From: Chitinophagaceae bacterium
GTDB taxonomy: Bacteria > Bacteroidota > Bacteroidia > Chitinophagales > Chitinophagaceae
Assembly (NCBI GenBank): GCA_028288595.1
Contig: JAQBNK010000048.1
Span: 1-60,209, forward strand
Direction of reading: 5' to 3'
DNA length: 60,209 bases
The notes below the pieces were generated by a model that saw only the letters and a list, made by a program, of their open reading frames with translations, was not told the origin of the DNA and did no database searches. Position numbers and translations under genes: made by a program. Shown here piece after piece: positions 26,297 to 34,016 of the stretch. Each line of letters opens with the position of its first letter. The stretch's first letter is position 1.

Positions 26297-26345
26297 ATGG
26301 GTTTAGCCATTTCCGGGGGATTGATTCTTGCTGTGCAGTGTGCCC

Positions 26346-26390
26346 TTTAATTCGGCGCAAGGATTTCCATCCTGCCTTCTCGCCTACCAT
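26346..26390. repeat. Dispersed repeat R3, copy 2
   Basis: Partner of 21272-21315; the two share the ends TTyAATTCG and CCTTCTCrCCTACC with a T-rich middle. Confidence 0.65.
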
Positions 26391-26430
26391 AAAAAATGAC
26401 AAATCAAATTCAATCCCAAAATTCTAATCG

Positions 26431-26811
26431 ATGACTACCGTTAAACTTAACAGCATAGACGAGTATATCGCCAGTTTTCCCGGGGAAATTCGAAATGATT
26501 TGGAACAGATTCGTGCGGGAATTAAAGAAGCAGCACCGGATGCGGAAGAAAGTATTAGTTATGGAATGCCTGCATTTAAAATTCATGGAAAACCGTTGGT
26601 CTATTTTGCTGCTTTCAAAAACCACATTGGGTTTTATGCGACACCAACAGGACATTCGGAATTTGCAAAAGAACTTTCAAACTATAAACAAGGAAAAGGT
26701 TCAGTTCAATTTCCGCTAGACAAGCCTATGCCTTTAAATTTAATAACGAAAATTGTGAAGTTTAGGATAAATGAAAATTTGCAACGGGCAAAGAAGGAAA
26801 GGAACAAATGA
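26431..26811 (+). CDS. DUF1801 (YdhG-like) family protein
   Basis: A 126-residue small protein of the DUF1801 family. The signature is SYGMPAFKIHGKPLVYFAAF followed by NHIGFYATP. The fold is similar to the iron-chaperone-like YdhG/frataxin-like proteins, but no function is proven. The start at 26431 gives the usual family N-terminus (SIDEYIASFPGEIRNDLEQI). Stand-alone. Confidence 0.85.
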   Translation: MTTVKLNSIDEYIASFPGEIRNDLEQIRAGIKEAAPDAEESISYGMPAFKIHGKPLVYFAAFKNHIGFYATPTGHSEFAKELSNYKQGKGSVQFPLDKPMPLNLITKIVKFRINENLQRAKKERNK

Positions 26812-26995
26812 ACTCCGGAGTGTTTTATAATAATATTTCTTTCTTCAATTCATCCGCGACTGGTTCCCCTGGTAACCCATTGCTCCTATTCACTAAGCGA
26901 GAGAAAAACGCAAGTAATAACTATAGAGCAGCACTTGACATTAATAATAATTGGCACTACCTTGATCAATCAATTTGCTAATTAACACTAATAAT

Positions 26996-27418
26996 ATGAA
27001 AAAGCTGATCCTTGTTTTACCGGCGCTGCTTTTGTTTACATCCTTTTTATCTGCCCAATCAGCGCAACCAAATTATAAGGTTGTGTTCGACATTACGAGT
27101 AAAGATACTCTCGACCATAAAAATGTAATACGCTGGGTTAATGAGATATCAAAAGGTGATCCCGATGCAAAGATGGAAGTAGTTTTTTATGGCCAGTCAC
27201 TCGACCTCGTAGTAAAAGATAAATCAATAATGCCGGGTATAATAAGCAGTCTTGCGGGCAACAAAAAAGTTTGTTTCAAAGTTTGTGAAGTGGCCATGAA
27301 AAATCATAACATCGATAAAAGCCAATTAATCGCCGGAGTGGAAACAGTCCCCGATGGTATCTATGAAATAATTACCAAACAAAGGCAGGGCTGGGGATAC
27401 ATTAAGGCCAGCCACTAA
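26996..27418 (+). CDS. Secreted DsrE-like family protein
   Basis: A 140-residue protein when started at the Met of MKKLILVLPALLLFTSFLSA, which gives a clean Sec signal peptide; an ATG seven codons upstream is less likely. The mature domain (YKVVFDITSKDTLDHKNVIR, then KMEVVFYGQSLDLV, VCEVAMKNH and AGVETVPDGIYEIITKQRQG) has the DsrE/DsrF-like fold used by sulfur-carrier proteins. A cysteine pair (VCFKVC) precedes the 'EVAM' helix. It lies four bases before the TsdA-like cytochrome gene, hence the same transcript. I infer a periplasmic role in sulfane-sulfur handling; direct evidence is lacking. Confidence 0.78.
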   Translation: MKKLILVLPALLLFTSFLSAQSAQPNYKVVFDITSKDTLDHKNVIRWVNEISKGDPDAKMEVVFYGQSLDLVVKDKSIMPGIISSLAGNKKVCFKVCEVAMKNHNIDKSQLIAGVETVPDGIYEIITKQRQGWGYIKASH

Positions 27419-27422
27419 GCAA

Positions 27423-28400
27423 ATGGCACATTTAAAAGAACATTGGTTTCCTTACCTCGTAGGACTGGTGGTGCTTATTGTTATTTTAGAAAAAATGCAT
27501 TCCTGTAACGATAACAATTATAAAACCGTTCAGTTTGAGAGTGCATCTTTAGTGCCTGATATCAATGACCTTTCTGATTCTGAAGCAGATGACCTTATCC
27601 GTTATGGAAGAGAATTAATTCTGAATACTTCAAAATATTTCGGCCCACATGGAACCATAGCTCATATTACCAATGGCCTTAATTGCGGCAACTGTCACCT
27701 TGAATCGGGAACAAAATCTTTCACTAATAATTTTCTGGCGGTAGCCTCAACTTATCCCAGGTTCAGGGAAAGGAGCGGCTCAATGGAATCTGTAGAATTC
27801 CGGGTTAACGATTGCATGCAAAGAAGTCTTAACGGAAAAACAATTGACAGCCTCAGTAAAGAAATGAGAGCCATGGTTAGTTATATTAAATGGACAGGAA
27901 AAAATATAAGCAAAGAAAAAAAAGCCGATGAAGCAGGAAGCAAAGACATTGCTTTTTTAAACAGGGCCGCCGATCCCGAAAAAGGTAAAATAATTTACAC
28001 CGCAAAATGCATTACCTGTCACATGGCAAATGGCGAAGGTGTCGTATCACCTGATTCTGCCGGTTATAAGTATCCTCCTTTATGGGGGAACAATAGTTAT
28101 GCGGTAAGTGCAGGCATGTACAGGCTTACCAAAATTGCGTCATTTATAAAAAATAATATGCCCAACGGCGCATCCTTCACAAGCCCACAATTAACCGACG
28201 AAGAAGCATGGGATATAGCTGCGTATATCAACACACAGCCACATCCCAAAAAAATCTTTGCATACGACTGGCCCGTGCTTAGCACCAAGCCTGTAGATTA
28301 TCCATTCGGACCTTACGCTGACAGGTTCAATGAAAAGCAACATAAATACGGACCTTTCCAGCCCATTAAAAACGCAAAAAAAGTCATTAAGCAGTTATAA
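27423..28400 (+). CDS. Dihaem cytochrome c, thiosulfate dehydrogenase (TsdA)-like
   Basis: A 325-residue membrane-anchored cytochrome c. One N-terminal transmembrane segment (YLVGLVVLIVILE) leads to two haem domains. Haem 1 motif is CGNCH at 88-92, with a later VNDCMQRSLNGK in which Cys131 sits where TsdA-type enzymes use Cys as an axial ligand. Haem 2 motif is CITCH at 196-200. The C-terminal SFIKNNMPNGASFTSPQLTDEEAWDIAAYI block also matches the TsdA/SoxA-related family, which couples two thiosulfates to tetrathionate. It follows the DsrE-like gene by four bases. Family membership is clear; substrate is inference. Confidence 0.8.
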   Translation: MAHLKEHWFPYLVGLVVLIVILEKMHSCNDNNYKTVQFESASLVPDINDLSDSEADDLIRYGRELILNTSKYFGPHGTIAHITNGLNCGNCHLESGTKSFTNNFLAVASTYPRFRERSGSMESVEFRVNDCMQRSLNGKTIDSLSKEMRAMVSYIKWTGKNISKEKKADEAGSKDIAFLNRAADPEKGKIIYTAKCITCHMANGEGVVSPDSAGYKYPPLWGNNSYAVSAGMYRLTKIASFIKNNMPNGASFTSPQLTDEEAWDIAAYINTQPHPKKIFAYDWPVLSTKPVDYPFGPYADRFNEKQHKYGPFQPIKNAKKVIKQL

Positions 28401-28426
28401 TCTTTTTACGTTTTTACATCAAAATA

Positions 28427-29114
28427 TTATCCGGCAAAAATATAAGAGCAGCCATGTTCCTGTGCCCTGCCCAGTGCCCAAACCCCTGATGGCACTGGCT
28501 GCACACCAGGTAACAAACCAGACAGCCAGTCTTTTTTGACTTCCCCAGCATCCATTTTCATTTGTCCAGCCACTGCTGCACTATATACTGTCATGGCGAC
28601 GTCGCATACGGCGAACATCACACCACTTTGCCTGTAGTTCATTGATCCCTATTGGGACGGCGCCGAACCCTGGTAATTTATATTCGCCTTCTTTTGGTTG
28701 CCAGAAAGGGTTTCTTACGCATGGTGCTTTTGTAAGAGGGTCATCCGTCTTAAACATTTCACCGAATTTATATTTTGCCCATATGCGATGTTCGAAAGCA
28801 TAAGGTATCGCATCATGCCGCAATACAACCACTACGCTGGAATCTTTTTCGTTGGTGCCTGTAGCCTGGTTTGTCAGCAAAAAGACTCTTGGCCATGCAA
28901 AGGGCATCATCTCATGCGGCCGTGTAGCATCAAACACAACACGGTGCTTACCTTTTATTTGATTGAACCATTCGTCCGCATCATTTGGTTCACTAAAAAG
29001 CTGCGGTGCAGCCTTGATAGATGCAGGAACACTTAGCAAACCGATTGAAGCTGCACCTGCCGCGAATTTTCCCAGGAACTCACGACGGTGGGTGGTTGAT
29101 TTTTTGTTGTTCAT
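28427..29114 (-). pseudogene. Tat-exported DsrE-like protein, interrupted by a one-base frameshift
   Basis: The frame opens at 29114 with a twin-arginine signal (THRREFLGKFAAGAAS, arginines 10-11) and runs on to INELQA, then shifts. The C-terminus continues in another frame as SGVMFAVCDVAMTVYSAA... to GRAQEHGCSYIFAG, stopping at 28427. Removing one T from the TTT at 28627-28629 (AAA on the coding strand) restores one 228-codon frame exactly. The restored protein has the same DsrE-like pattern as the gene at 26996 (VVVVLRHDAI, FAVCDVAM, PGVQPVPSGVWAL). It ends 26 bp from the convergent cytochrome gene. It is either a true recent pseudogene or a base-call error. Confidence 0.75.
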
Positions 29115-29476
29115 GACGGTAGTTTTTAATGAATAGATGTTGTGAAGGTTAATGGGGAGAAACAAAATACAGACAATTATTATTTTATGCAATATGCTTT
29201 TAACAATAGAATTAGTTCTTCGCAAGGTATCTTTCGTCTAAACTAACTGCACCGCCCTGGGTTTGCCACAATGCAGTCATCATATATTTCTAATTTAATG
29301 TGTTTGCAAAATTGGTATAGTTTCTTAAATTGGAAGGGGCACTATAATCCGCAATGGCCCTCCTATGCACAAGCATGGATCCGGGAGACTTTGAGGAAAA
29401 CGCGAAAGCAGTAAACACTGGGGAACAACGTTGGCATGGCGGTTACAGTGAATGACTTTGCAATAAAACATAAAGC
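29115..29476. other. 362-bp gap upstream of the frameshifted DsrE-like gene and the DUF2200 gene
   Basis: No intact gene is supported. On the reverse strand, 29212-29283 encodes 23 residues ending in GGAVSLDERYLAKN and a stop, with an in-frame stop just upstream, which looks like the tail of a lost gene. On the forward strand, a TAGTTTCTTAAATTGGAAGG segment near 29318 resembles one before the GNAT gene at 22051 and may be part of a promoter. The rest shows no structure to me. Confidence 0.5.
29212..29283 (-). pseudogene. Possible C-terminal gene relic
   Basis: Twenty-three codons reading MMTALWQTQGGAVSLDERY then LAKN and a stop. The composition is protein-like and the run ends in a proper stop, but there is an in-frame stop two codons before the first Met. 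I do not recognise the parent family. Could be chance. Confidence 0.3.
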
Positions 29477-29842
29477 ATGAAAACAACGCCTGAACACGAT
29501 GAGCGAATAGCAAAACTTACCTTCGCTTCGGTTTATCCGCATTATATCAGAAAAGTTGAAAGTAAAAACAGAACAACACAAGAATTGCACCAGGTAATAA
29601 AGTGGCTGACTGGGTTTGATGAAAAAAAGCTGCAACAATTGATTGATGAGAAAGTGACTTTCAAAACATTTTTTCAAAAAGCTAAAGTCAATTCAAATGC
29701 ACAACTTATTACAGGAGTAATTTGTGGCTACCGGGTAGAAGAAATTGAAAACCCTTTAACGAAGCAAGTAAGATATTTAGACAAGTTAGTAGACGAATTG
29801 GCGAAAGGCAGGAAGATGGAGAAGATATTAAGAAATGCGTAA
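29477..29842 (+). CDS. DUF2200 family protein
   Basis: A 121-residue protein with an unmistakable DUF2200 sequence: PEHDERIAKLTFASVYPHYI at the start, WLTGFDEKKLQQLIDEKVTF in the middle and ITGVICGYRVEEIENPLTKQ near the end. It is soluble and helical. The family is widespread and very conserved but has no established role. Last of the stand-alone genes in the accessory array; 135 bp or more separate it from neighbours on both sides. Confidence 0.92.
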   Translation: MKTTPEHDERIAKLTFASVYPHYIRKVESKNRTTQELHQVIKWLTGFDEKKLQQLIDEKVTFKTFFQKAKVNSNAQLITGVICGYRVEEIENPLTKQVRYLDKLVDELAKGRKMEKILRNA

Positions 29843-29963
29843 ATACTGTGTTTGCTGAATTGACTTAGTTTTCAAATTAATGATCATCAACTCCTGTAGT
29901 CTTGCACACGGGTAGCAAAGCAATAAAATTTAAATCCCACCTTATTTTTTATCACCCCATCAA

Positions 29964-29992
29964 ACAAAAAAAAGACGCTCTTAAAGCGTCTT
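29964..29992 (-). terminator. Rho-independent terminator of the CHRD gene
   Basis: Stem AAGACGCT/AGCGTCTT (29972-29992 region) with a short loop. Read on the reverse strand it is followed by a run of eight T. It begins 15 bases after the stop of the CHRD-domain gene. Confidence 0.85.
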
Positions 29993-30007
29993 CCCATAAG
30001 CGAAAGC

Positions 30008-30487
30008 CTAATTCTTTGTTGCTGTCAATTGTCCCCGTACCTCGCCGCTGGCATTTGCAGCAGTGGCAATTGTGTAGTAAAGATTTCCCGCCAGCAATTG
30101 CGCTTCCTGGTCTGCTGAAAGAATCACGGAACCTGAAAACGATCCTGACACAGCTAGCCCTGCGCCTAATGCCCAGCTGTTAACAGGCGATCCCTCCTGG
30201 CCGGATCCGCCGGTATAAAACCCTGCTCCTGAAGGAACATCTGCAAGATTTACCCAAGTGCTTGTGTAGGTAAGTGCTTTGCTTTGCTGATCATACGTTC
30301 CCGTGAATACTGCCGAGCCGGTACTGTTGTTAGCTGGTACTACCTGCGAAGCATCAGCATTTCCTTTAATGGAAAATGTTACCATTGGCTGATCATTTTT
30401 CTTTGAGCAGGAGGACAAAGAATTAACCGCAACCAATAAGAGCAATGCCAATAATGCACGCATGGAAAAATGAAAGGTGTTTTTCAT
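30008..30487 (-). CDS. CHRD domain lipoprotein
   Basis: A 159-residue protein with a lipoprotein signal (NSLSSC, Cys27) followed by a single CHRD domain. Domain motifs are VTFSIKGNADASQVVPANNS, SKALTYTSTWVNLADV and the ending NLYYTIATAANASGEVRGQL. CHRD domains are beta-rich modules of secreted proteins; the bacterial ones have no known activity. Monocistronic with its own terminator at 29964-29992. Confidence 0.88.
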   Translation of the reverse strand: MKNTFHFSMRALLALLLLVAVNSLSSCSKKNDQPMVTFSIKGNADASQVVPANNSTGSAVFTGTYDQQSKALTYTSTWVNLADVPSGAGFYTGGSGQEGSPVNSWALGAGLAVSGSFSGSVILSADQEAQLLAGNLYYTIATAANASGEVRGQLTATKN

Positions 30488-30825
30488 AATAGTTTTTTTA
30501 GAGGATCAAAAATGAAGTAACGATTAAATGATATGGGCAACTTTTATTTCGCTGCCTGAAGTGATTGAACGCATGATAAAATTTTTTTTATACAACAGTC
30601 TTAGAAGGGTACGTACAACTGGTATTATCTTGATTACTCCTAAAAAAAATATTTATCAAATCATGAACACGAAAACATAGCAGCATTCAACAGCTAACAG
30701 GTTAAAGGAGATCAAAATAATTTCTGAATAATTCCTTTCTGCCAACTATCAGAATTGTTATTCATTACAATAAATCTGGATCAACATGTATATTGTATTG
30801 TCATTATTATAAAACCAGCTAAAAA
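30488..30825. other. 338-bp divergent intergenic region
   Basis: A/T-rich DNA between the divergent CHRD and alcohol dehydrogenase genes. It must contain both promoters, but I see no convincing TTG/TAnnTTTG pair, no hairpin and no coding remnant. Confidence 0.5.
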
Positions 30826-31794
30826 ATGAAAGCCGCAGTCAGGTCAAAATATGGTTTGCCCGGAGATCTAACTATAAAAGATCTTGAAATACCAACTCCG
30901 AAAGAAGATGAGGTGCTGATTAAAGTTCATGCTACTACGGTAAACAGGAGTGATTGTCATGTACTATCAGGCAAACCTTTTGCCATGAGGCTTTTTACCG
31001 GATTATTTAAACCACGATCATCCGTTATAGGATCAGACTTTGCAGGAGAAATTGAATCAATAGGTTCAACTGTCCAATCGTTTAAACCCGGAGATAAGAT
31101 CATGGGATTTGGTGGGGGTTTTGGCTGCGGTTCGCATGCACAATATTTTATTATTACCGAAACCAAAGCAAAAAAGATAATAGTTCCAATGTCTGCTAAT
31201 ATAACTTTTGACGAGGCAGCAGCTTGTCTTGAAGGTGCATATTATGCTGCTTCAGTTATCTTAGGCTTAAAACTAATCCCCGGGCAAAAAGCTTTAGTTT
31301 ATGGCGCAACGGGAGCAATCGGTTCATCCTATGTTCAATTTCTAAAATACTATGGCGTTTATATTACTGCGGTATGTAGTGCTGAAAATACCGATTTGAT
31401 AAAATCATTGGGAGCGGATAAGGTTATTGATTACAAAACGACTGATTTTACAAAAGACAATGAGAAATATGATTTTGTATTTGATGCCATTGGCAGAAGT
31501 AGTTTTCACAGGTGTAAACGACTGTTAAAGGAAAAAGGAATTTATACTTCTTCAGGCGGAGCTGAGAATCTTTTACTGATATTCATTACACCGTTTTTTG
31601 GCGGAAAAAAAGTTCTCTTTCCGCGTCCTAAAAGTATTTCAGCAGGTCTTCATTTTATTAAAGACCTGATTGAAACCGGAAACTTCAAACCGGTATTTGA
31701 TAGAAAATATCCACTTGAAAAAATAGCAGAAGCATATACATACGTGGCAACTGGTCAAAAAATTGGTAGTGTAATCATTACAATGGATGCATGA
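30826..31794 (+). CDS. Medium-chain NAD(P)-dependent alcohol dehydrogenase/quinone oxidoreductase
   Basis: A 322-residue MDR-superfamily protein. The N-terminal GroES-like domain starts KAAVRSKYGLPGDLTIKDLE, the nucleotide-binding loop is LVYGATGAIGSSYVQFLKYY, and the C-terminus closes with EAYTYVATGQKIGSVIITMD. There is no structural-zinc cysteine cluster, so it belongs to the zinc-free quinone-oxidoreductase-like branch, which reduces quinones or enones with NADPH. The stop overlaps the next gene start (ATGA), so the two are translationally coupled. Confidence 0.86.
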   Translation: MKAAVRSKYGLPGDLTIKDLEIPTPKEDEVLIKVHATTVNRSDCHVLSGKPFAMRLFTGLFKPRSSVIGSDFAGEIESIGSTVQSFKPGDKIMGFGGGFGCGSHAQYFIITETKAKKIIVPMSANITFDEAAACLEGAYYAASVILGLKLIPGQKALVYGATGAIGSSYVQFLKYYGVYITAVCSAENTDLIKSLGADKVIDYKTTDFTKDNEKYDFVFDAIGRSSFHRCKRLLKEKGIYTSSGGAENLLLIFITPFFGGKKVLFPRPKSISAGLHFIKDLIETGNFKPVFDRKYPLEKIAEAYTYVATGQKIGSVIITMDA

Positions 31795-32186
31795 TCATAG
31801 TTAGAAAAAAATATTTAATCCTTACAATTTTATTATTTCTTATTGAAGTAATAATAGCCCTCTTTATTCACGACCAGTATATAAGGCCATACGTTGGCGA
31901 TCTGTTAGTGGTCATCCTGATCTACTGTTTCATCCGCAGCTTTTTTAATGTTCCTGTGATGGGAACGGCTTTGGTAACACTGGTTTTTGCTTACACAATT
32001 GAAGTCCTGCAATATTTTAAACTGGTTGAATTACTGGGGCTGGGAGATTCTAAACTGGCCCGGATAATAATCGGCACTTCTTTCCAATGGATCGATATGG
32101 TGGCATATACGTTAGGAATATTAGTCGTTATTCTTACAGAAAGGATTCTGTCACTTCGGAAGATCAAAAAGCCGGGTACAAAATAG
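31791..32186 (+). CDS. DUF2809 membrane protein
   Basis: A 131-residue protein with four hydrophobic segments. The block HDQYIRPYVGDLLVVILIYC and the later TIEVLQYFKL and GTSFQWIDMVAYTLG are the DUF2809 hallmarks, with conserved charged residues in membrane helices (IRPYVGD, E in TIEVLQ, D in QWIDM). It overlaps the preceding dehydrogenase by four bases. Related to VanZ-like membrane proteins in appearance; function unknown. Confidence 0.83.
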   Translation: MIIVRKKYLILTILLFLIEVIIALFIHDQYIRPYVGDLLVVILIYCFIRSFFNVPVMGTALVTLVFAYTIEVLQYFKLVELLGLGDSKLARIIIGTSFQWIDMVAYTLGILVVILTERILSLRKIKKPGTK

Positions 32187-32300
32187 CTTTGCAAAAACCC
32201 TATAGGCAGTTCAGCAAAGTTTTATATTTTGTTGAAGGAATTTATAATATGATCAGCTATCCTGTTTCATACCCAATAACCCGGAACAAACAGCACCCCA

Positions 32301-32915
32301 ATGCCAGAACCAAATCCAAATGCCCGCCTGGAAGCTTTTTGCGATGGCGTATTTGCCATTGCATTAACCTTACTGATCATCGACATTAAGATCCCATCGT
32401 CGGCGGAAATTAATAACGCTGCGGATCTGTGGCAGGCATTACTGCATATCACTCCTTCAATACTGGCCTTCGTTCTCAGCTTTATCATCATCCTGATCAC
32501 CTGGGTTAATCACCACGCCAGTTTAAAACTCGGAGTCAGGTCATCCCCTTCTTTTATCTATGCGAACGGACTATTACTGCTAACAGTTGTCTTTCTGCCA
32601 TTTCCTACTGCAATGATGGGTGAATATATTTTAACTAACCACGCTGCCCCTGCAGTGGTGCTGTACAATGCAACCGTAGCGTTCCAGGCAGTTGGCTGGA
32701 TCATGATAGGTAAAACGGCCCTGAAGGATAAATTATATAAAAATGAAGAAGCAGCTTTGGTAGTTCATAAAAATATTAAATACGGGTATTTTGCATTTAT
32801 ACTTTATAGCCTGTTTGCGCTTATCGCATTCTGGTTTCCTTTTACGATCGCGATAATTACTATCTTAACCTGGATATTTTGGTTGATCTGGGGAATTAAT
32901 ATGAAGCATGAATAA
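32301..32915 (+). CDS. TMEM175 family potassium channel-like protein (DUF1211)
   Basis: A 204-residue membrane protein with six hydrophobic segments. The first helix carries FCDGVFAIALTLLIIDIKIP, the filter-forming motif of bacterial TMEM175 (normally FSDGVFAIA; here Ser is Cys). Bacterial TMEM175 proteins form tetrameric K+ channels. It lies 114 bp after the DUF2809 gene and three bases before the YjdF-like gene, with which it is probably co-transcribed. Confidence 0.85.
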   Translation: MPEPNPNARLEAFCDGVFAIALTLLIIDIKIPSSAEINNAADLWQALLHITPSILAFVLSFIIILITWVNHHASLKLGVRSSPSFIYANGLLLLTVVFLPFPTAMMGEYILTNHAAPAVVLYNATVAFQAVGWIMIGKTALKDKLYKNEEAALVVHKNIKYGYFAFILYSLFALIAFWFPFTIAIITILTWIFWLIWGINMKHE

Positions 32916-32918
32916 TCC

Positions 32919-33566
32919 ATGAGTTTTACTATCGCTATATCAAAACAGAGAGTTGAGCTCAGGAGAAACCCCTGGCTATTCTTTTTTATTCTTGCATTTA
33001 TTCTTGCATGGGCCAATTCACTTATAGGTACTACAGATGTTGCTAACTGGATGCTGGAAAACACCCTGACGTTTATTTTTATTTTCTTCCTCGTGCTGTC
33101 TTATAAAAAATACCAGTTCAGCGATCTTAGTTATTTACTGATTTGCATTTACCTGTGCCTGCATGTCTATGGATCGAAATATACTTATGCTGAAAACCCG
33201 TTTGGTTACTGGCTGAAGGATCTTTTTAATACCAGCAGAAACCACTATGACCGGATTGTACATTTTAGTTTCGGGTTCTTACTTGCCTACCCTATGCGGG
33301 AGATGTTTTTAAAATGGTTGAAATATCCGAGGTGGGTTGCGTGGTTATTGCCAATAGAAATAACACTTTCCGTAAGCGCTTTTTATGAATTAATTGAGTG
33401 GGCAGTTGCAGACTTCTTTTTTAAGGCCCATGGCGATTCTTACCTGGGAACACAGGGTGATATCTGGGATGCGCAAAAAGACATCTTTGTCGCATGTTGC
33501 GGTGCTATTATTGCAACTACAATTGTCTCCCTGGTAAAACGAATTTTTAAAATCTACGAAGAATAA
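32919..33566 (+). CDS. DUF2238 (YjdF-like) inner membrane protein
   Basis: A 215-residue protein with five or six membrane segments. The conserved blocks HVYGSKYTYAENPFGYWLKD, NHYDRIVHFSFGFLLAYPMR and GDSYLGTQGDIWDAQKDIF are those of the DUF2238/YjdF family. Many conserved His, Asp and Tyr residues on loops suggest an enzyme-like site, but no function is established. Three bases after the TMEM175 gene and ten before the SRPBCC gene. Confidence 0.85.
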   Translation: MSFTIAISKQRVELRRNPWLFFFILAFILAWANSLIGTTDVANWMLENTLTFIFIFFLVLSYKKYQFSDLSYLLICIYLCLHVYGSKYTYAENPFGYWLKDLFNTSRNHYDRIVHFSFGFLLAYPMREMFLKWLKYPRWVAWLLPIEITLSVSAFYELIEWAVADFFFKAHGDSYLGTQGDIWDAQKDIFVACCGAIIATTIVSLVKRIFKIYEE

Positions 33567-33576
33567 AATTATTATT

Positions 33577-34014
33577 ATGCCGGGTAACAATCTTATAGCA
33601 AAAGCAGAAATAGTAGTTAACGCACCTGTTGATAAAGCCTGGGACGCCTTGATAAACCCGGTCATGATAAAAAAATACATGTTTGGAACAACGGTTGTAT
33701 CGGAATGGAAAGAAGGGAGTAAAATAATTTGGAAGGGAGAATGGAAAGGAAAGCCTTATGAAGACAAAGGTGAAATTCTAAAGATCATACCGGGTCAAAA
33801 ATTACAATACACTCATTTTAGCCCGCTATCCGGCATGGATGATATTCCTGAAAATTATCACACTGTTACTATTGACCTGGCAGATAAAAATGGCCACGCA
33901 TCTATTGTTTTATCACAGGACAAAAACGAAACTGAAGAGGCAAAGGCACATTCGGAAAAGAATTGGGGCATGGTGCTTTCTTCTTTTAAAAACTTACTCG
34001 AAGAAAACGACTAA
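33577..34014 (+). CDS. SRPBCC domain-containing protein
   Basis: A 145-residue START/AHSA1-like protein. The start IAKAEIVVNAPVDKAWDALI and the middle GSKIIWKGEWKGKPYEDKGE, followed by NWGMVLSSFKNLLEE at the end, are typical. It lies within the compact run 32301-34601 and two bases before the DUF1543 gene. Probably binds a hydrophobic ligand; unknown role. Confidence 0.82.
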   Translation: MPGNNLIAKAEIVVNAPVDKAWDALINPVMIKKYMFGTTVVSEWKEGSKIIWKGEWKGKPYEDKGEILKIIPGQKLQYTHFSPLSGMDDIPENYHTVTIDLADKNGHASIVLSQDKNETEEAKAHSEKNWGMVLSSFKNLLEEND

Positions 34015-34016
34015 CC

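Noticed and set aside
28581-28642. C-terminus WCDVRRMRRRHDSI as the true end of the Tat DsrE-like protein
   Set aside because: The other frame continues the family pattern to the stop at 28427, so this tail is the product of the frameshift.
32087-32389. 100-codon forward frame between the DUF2809 and TMEM175 genes
   Set aside because: It overlaps both real genes in another frame and has no family-like sequence.
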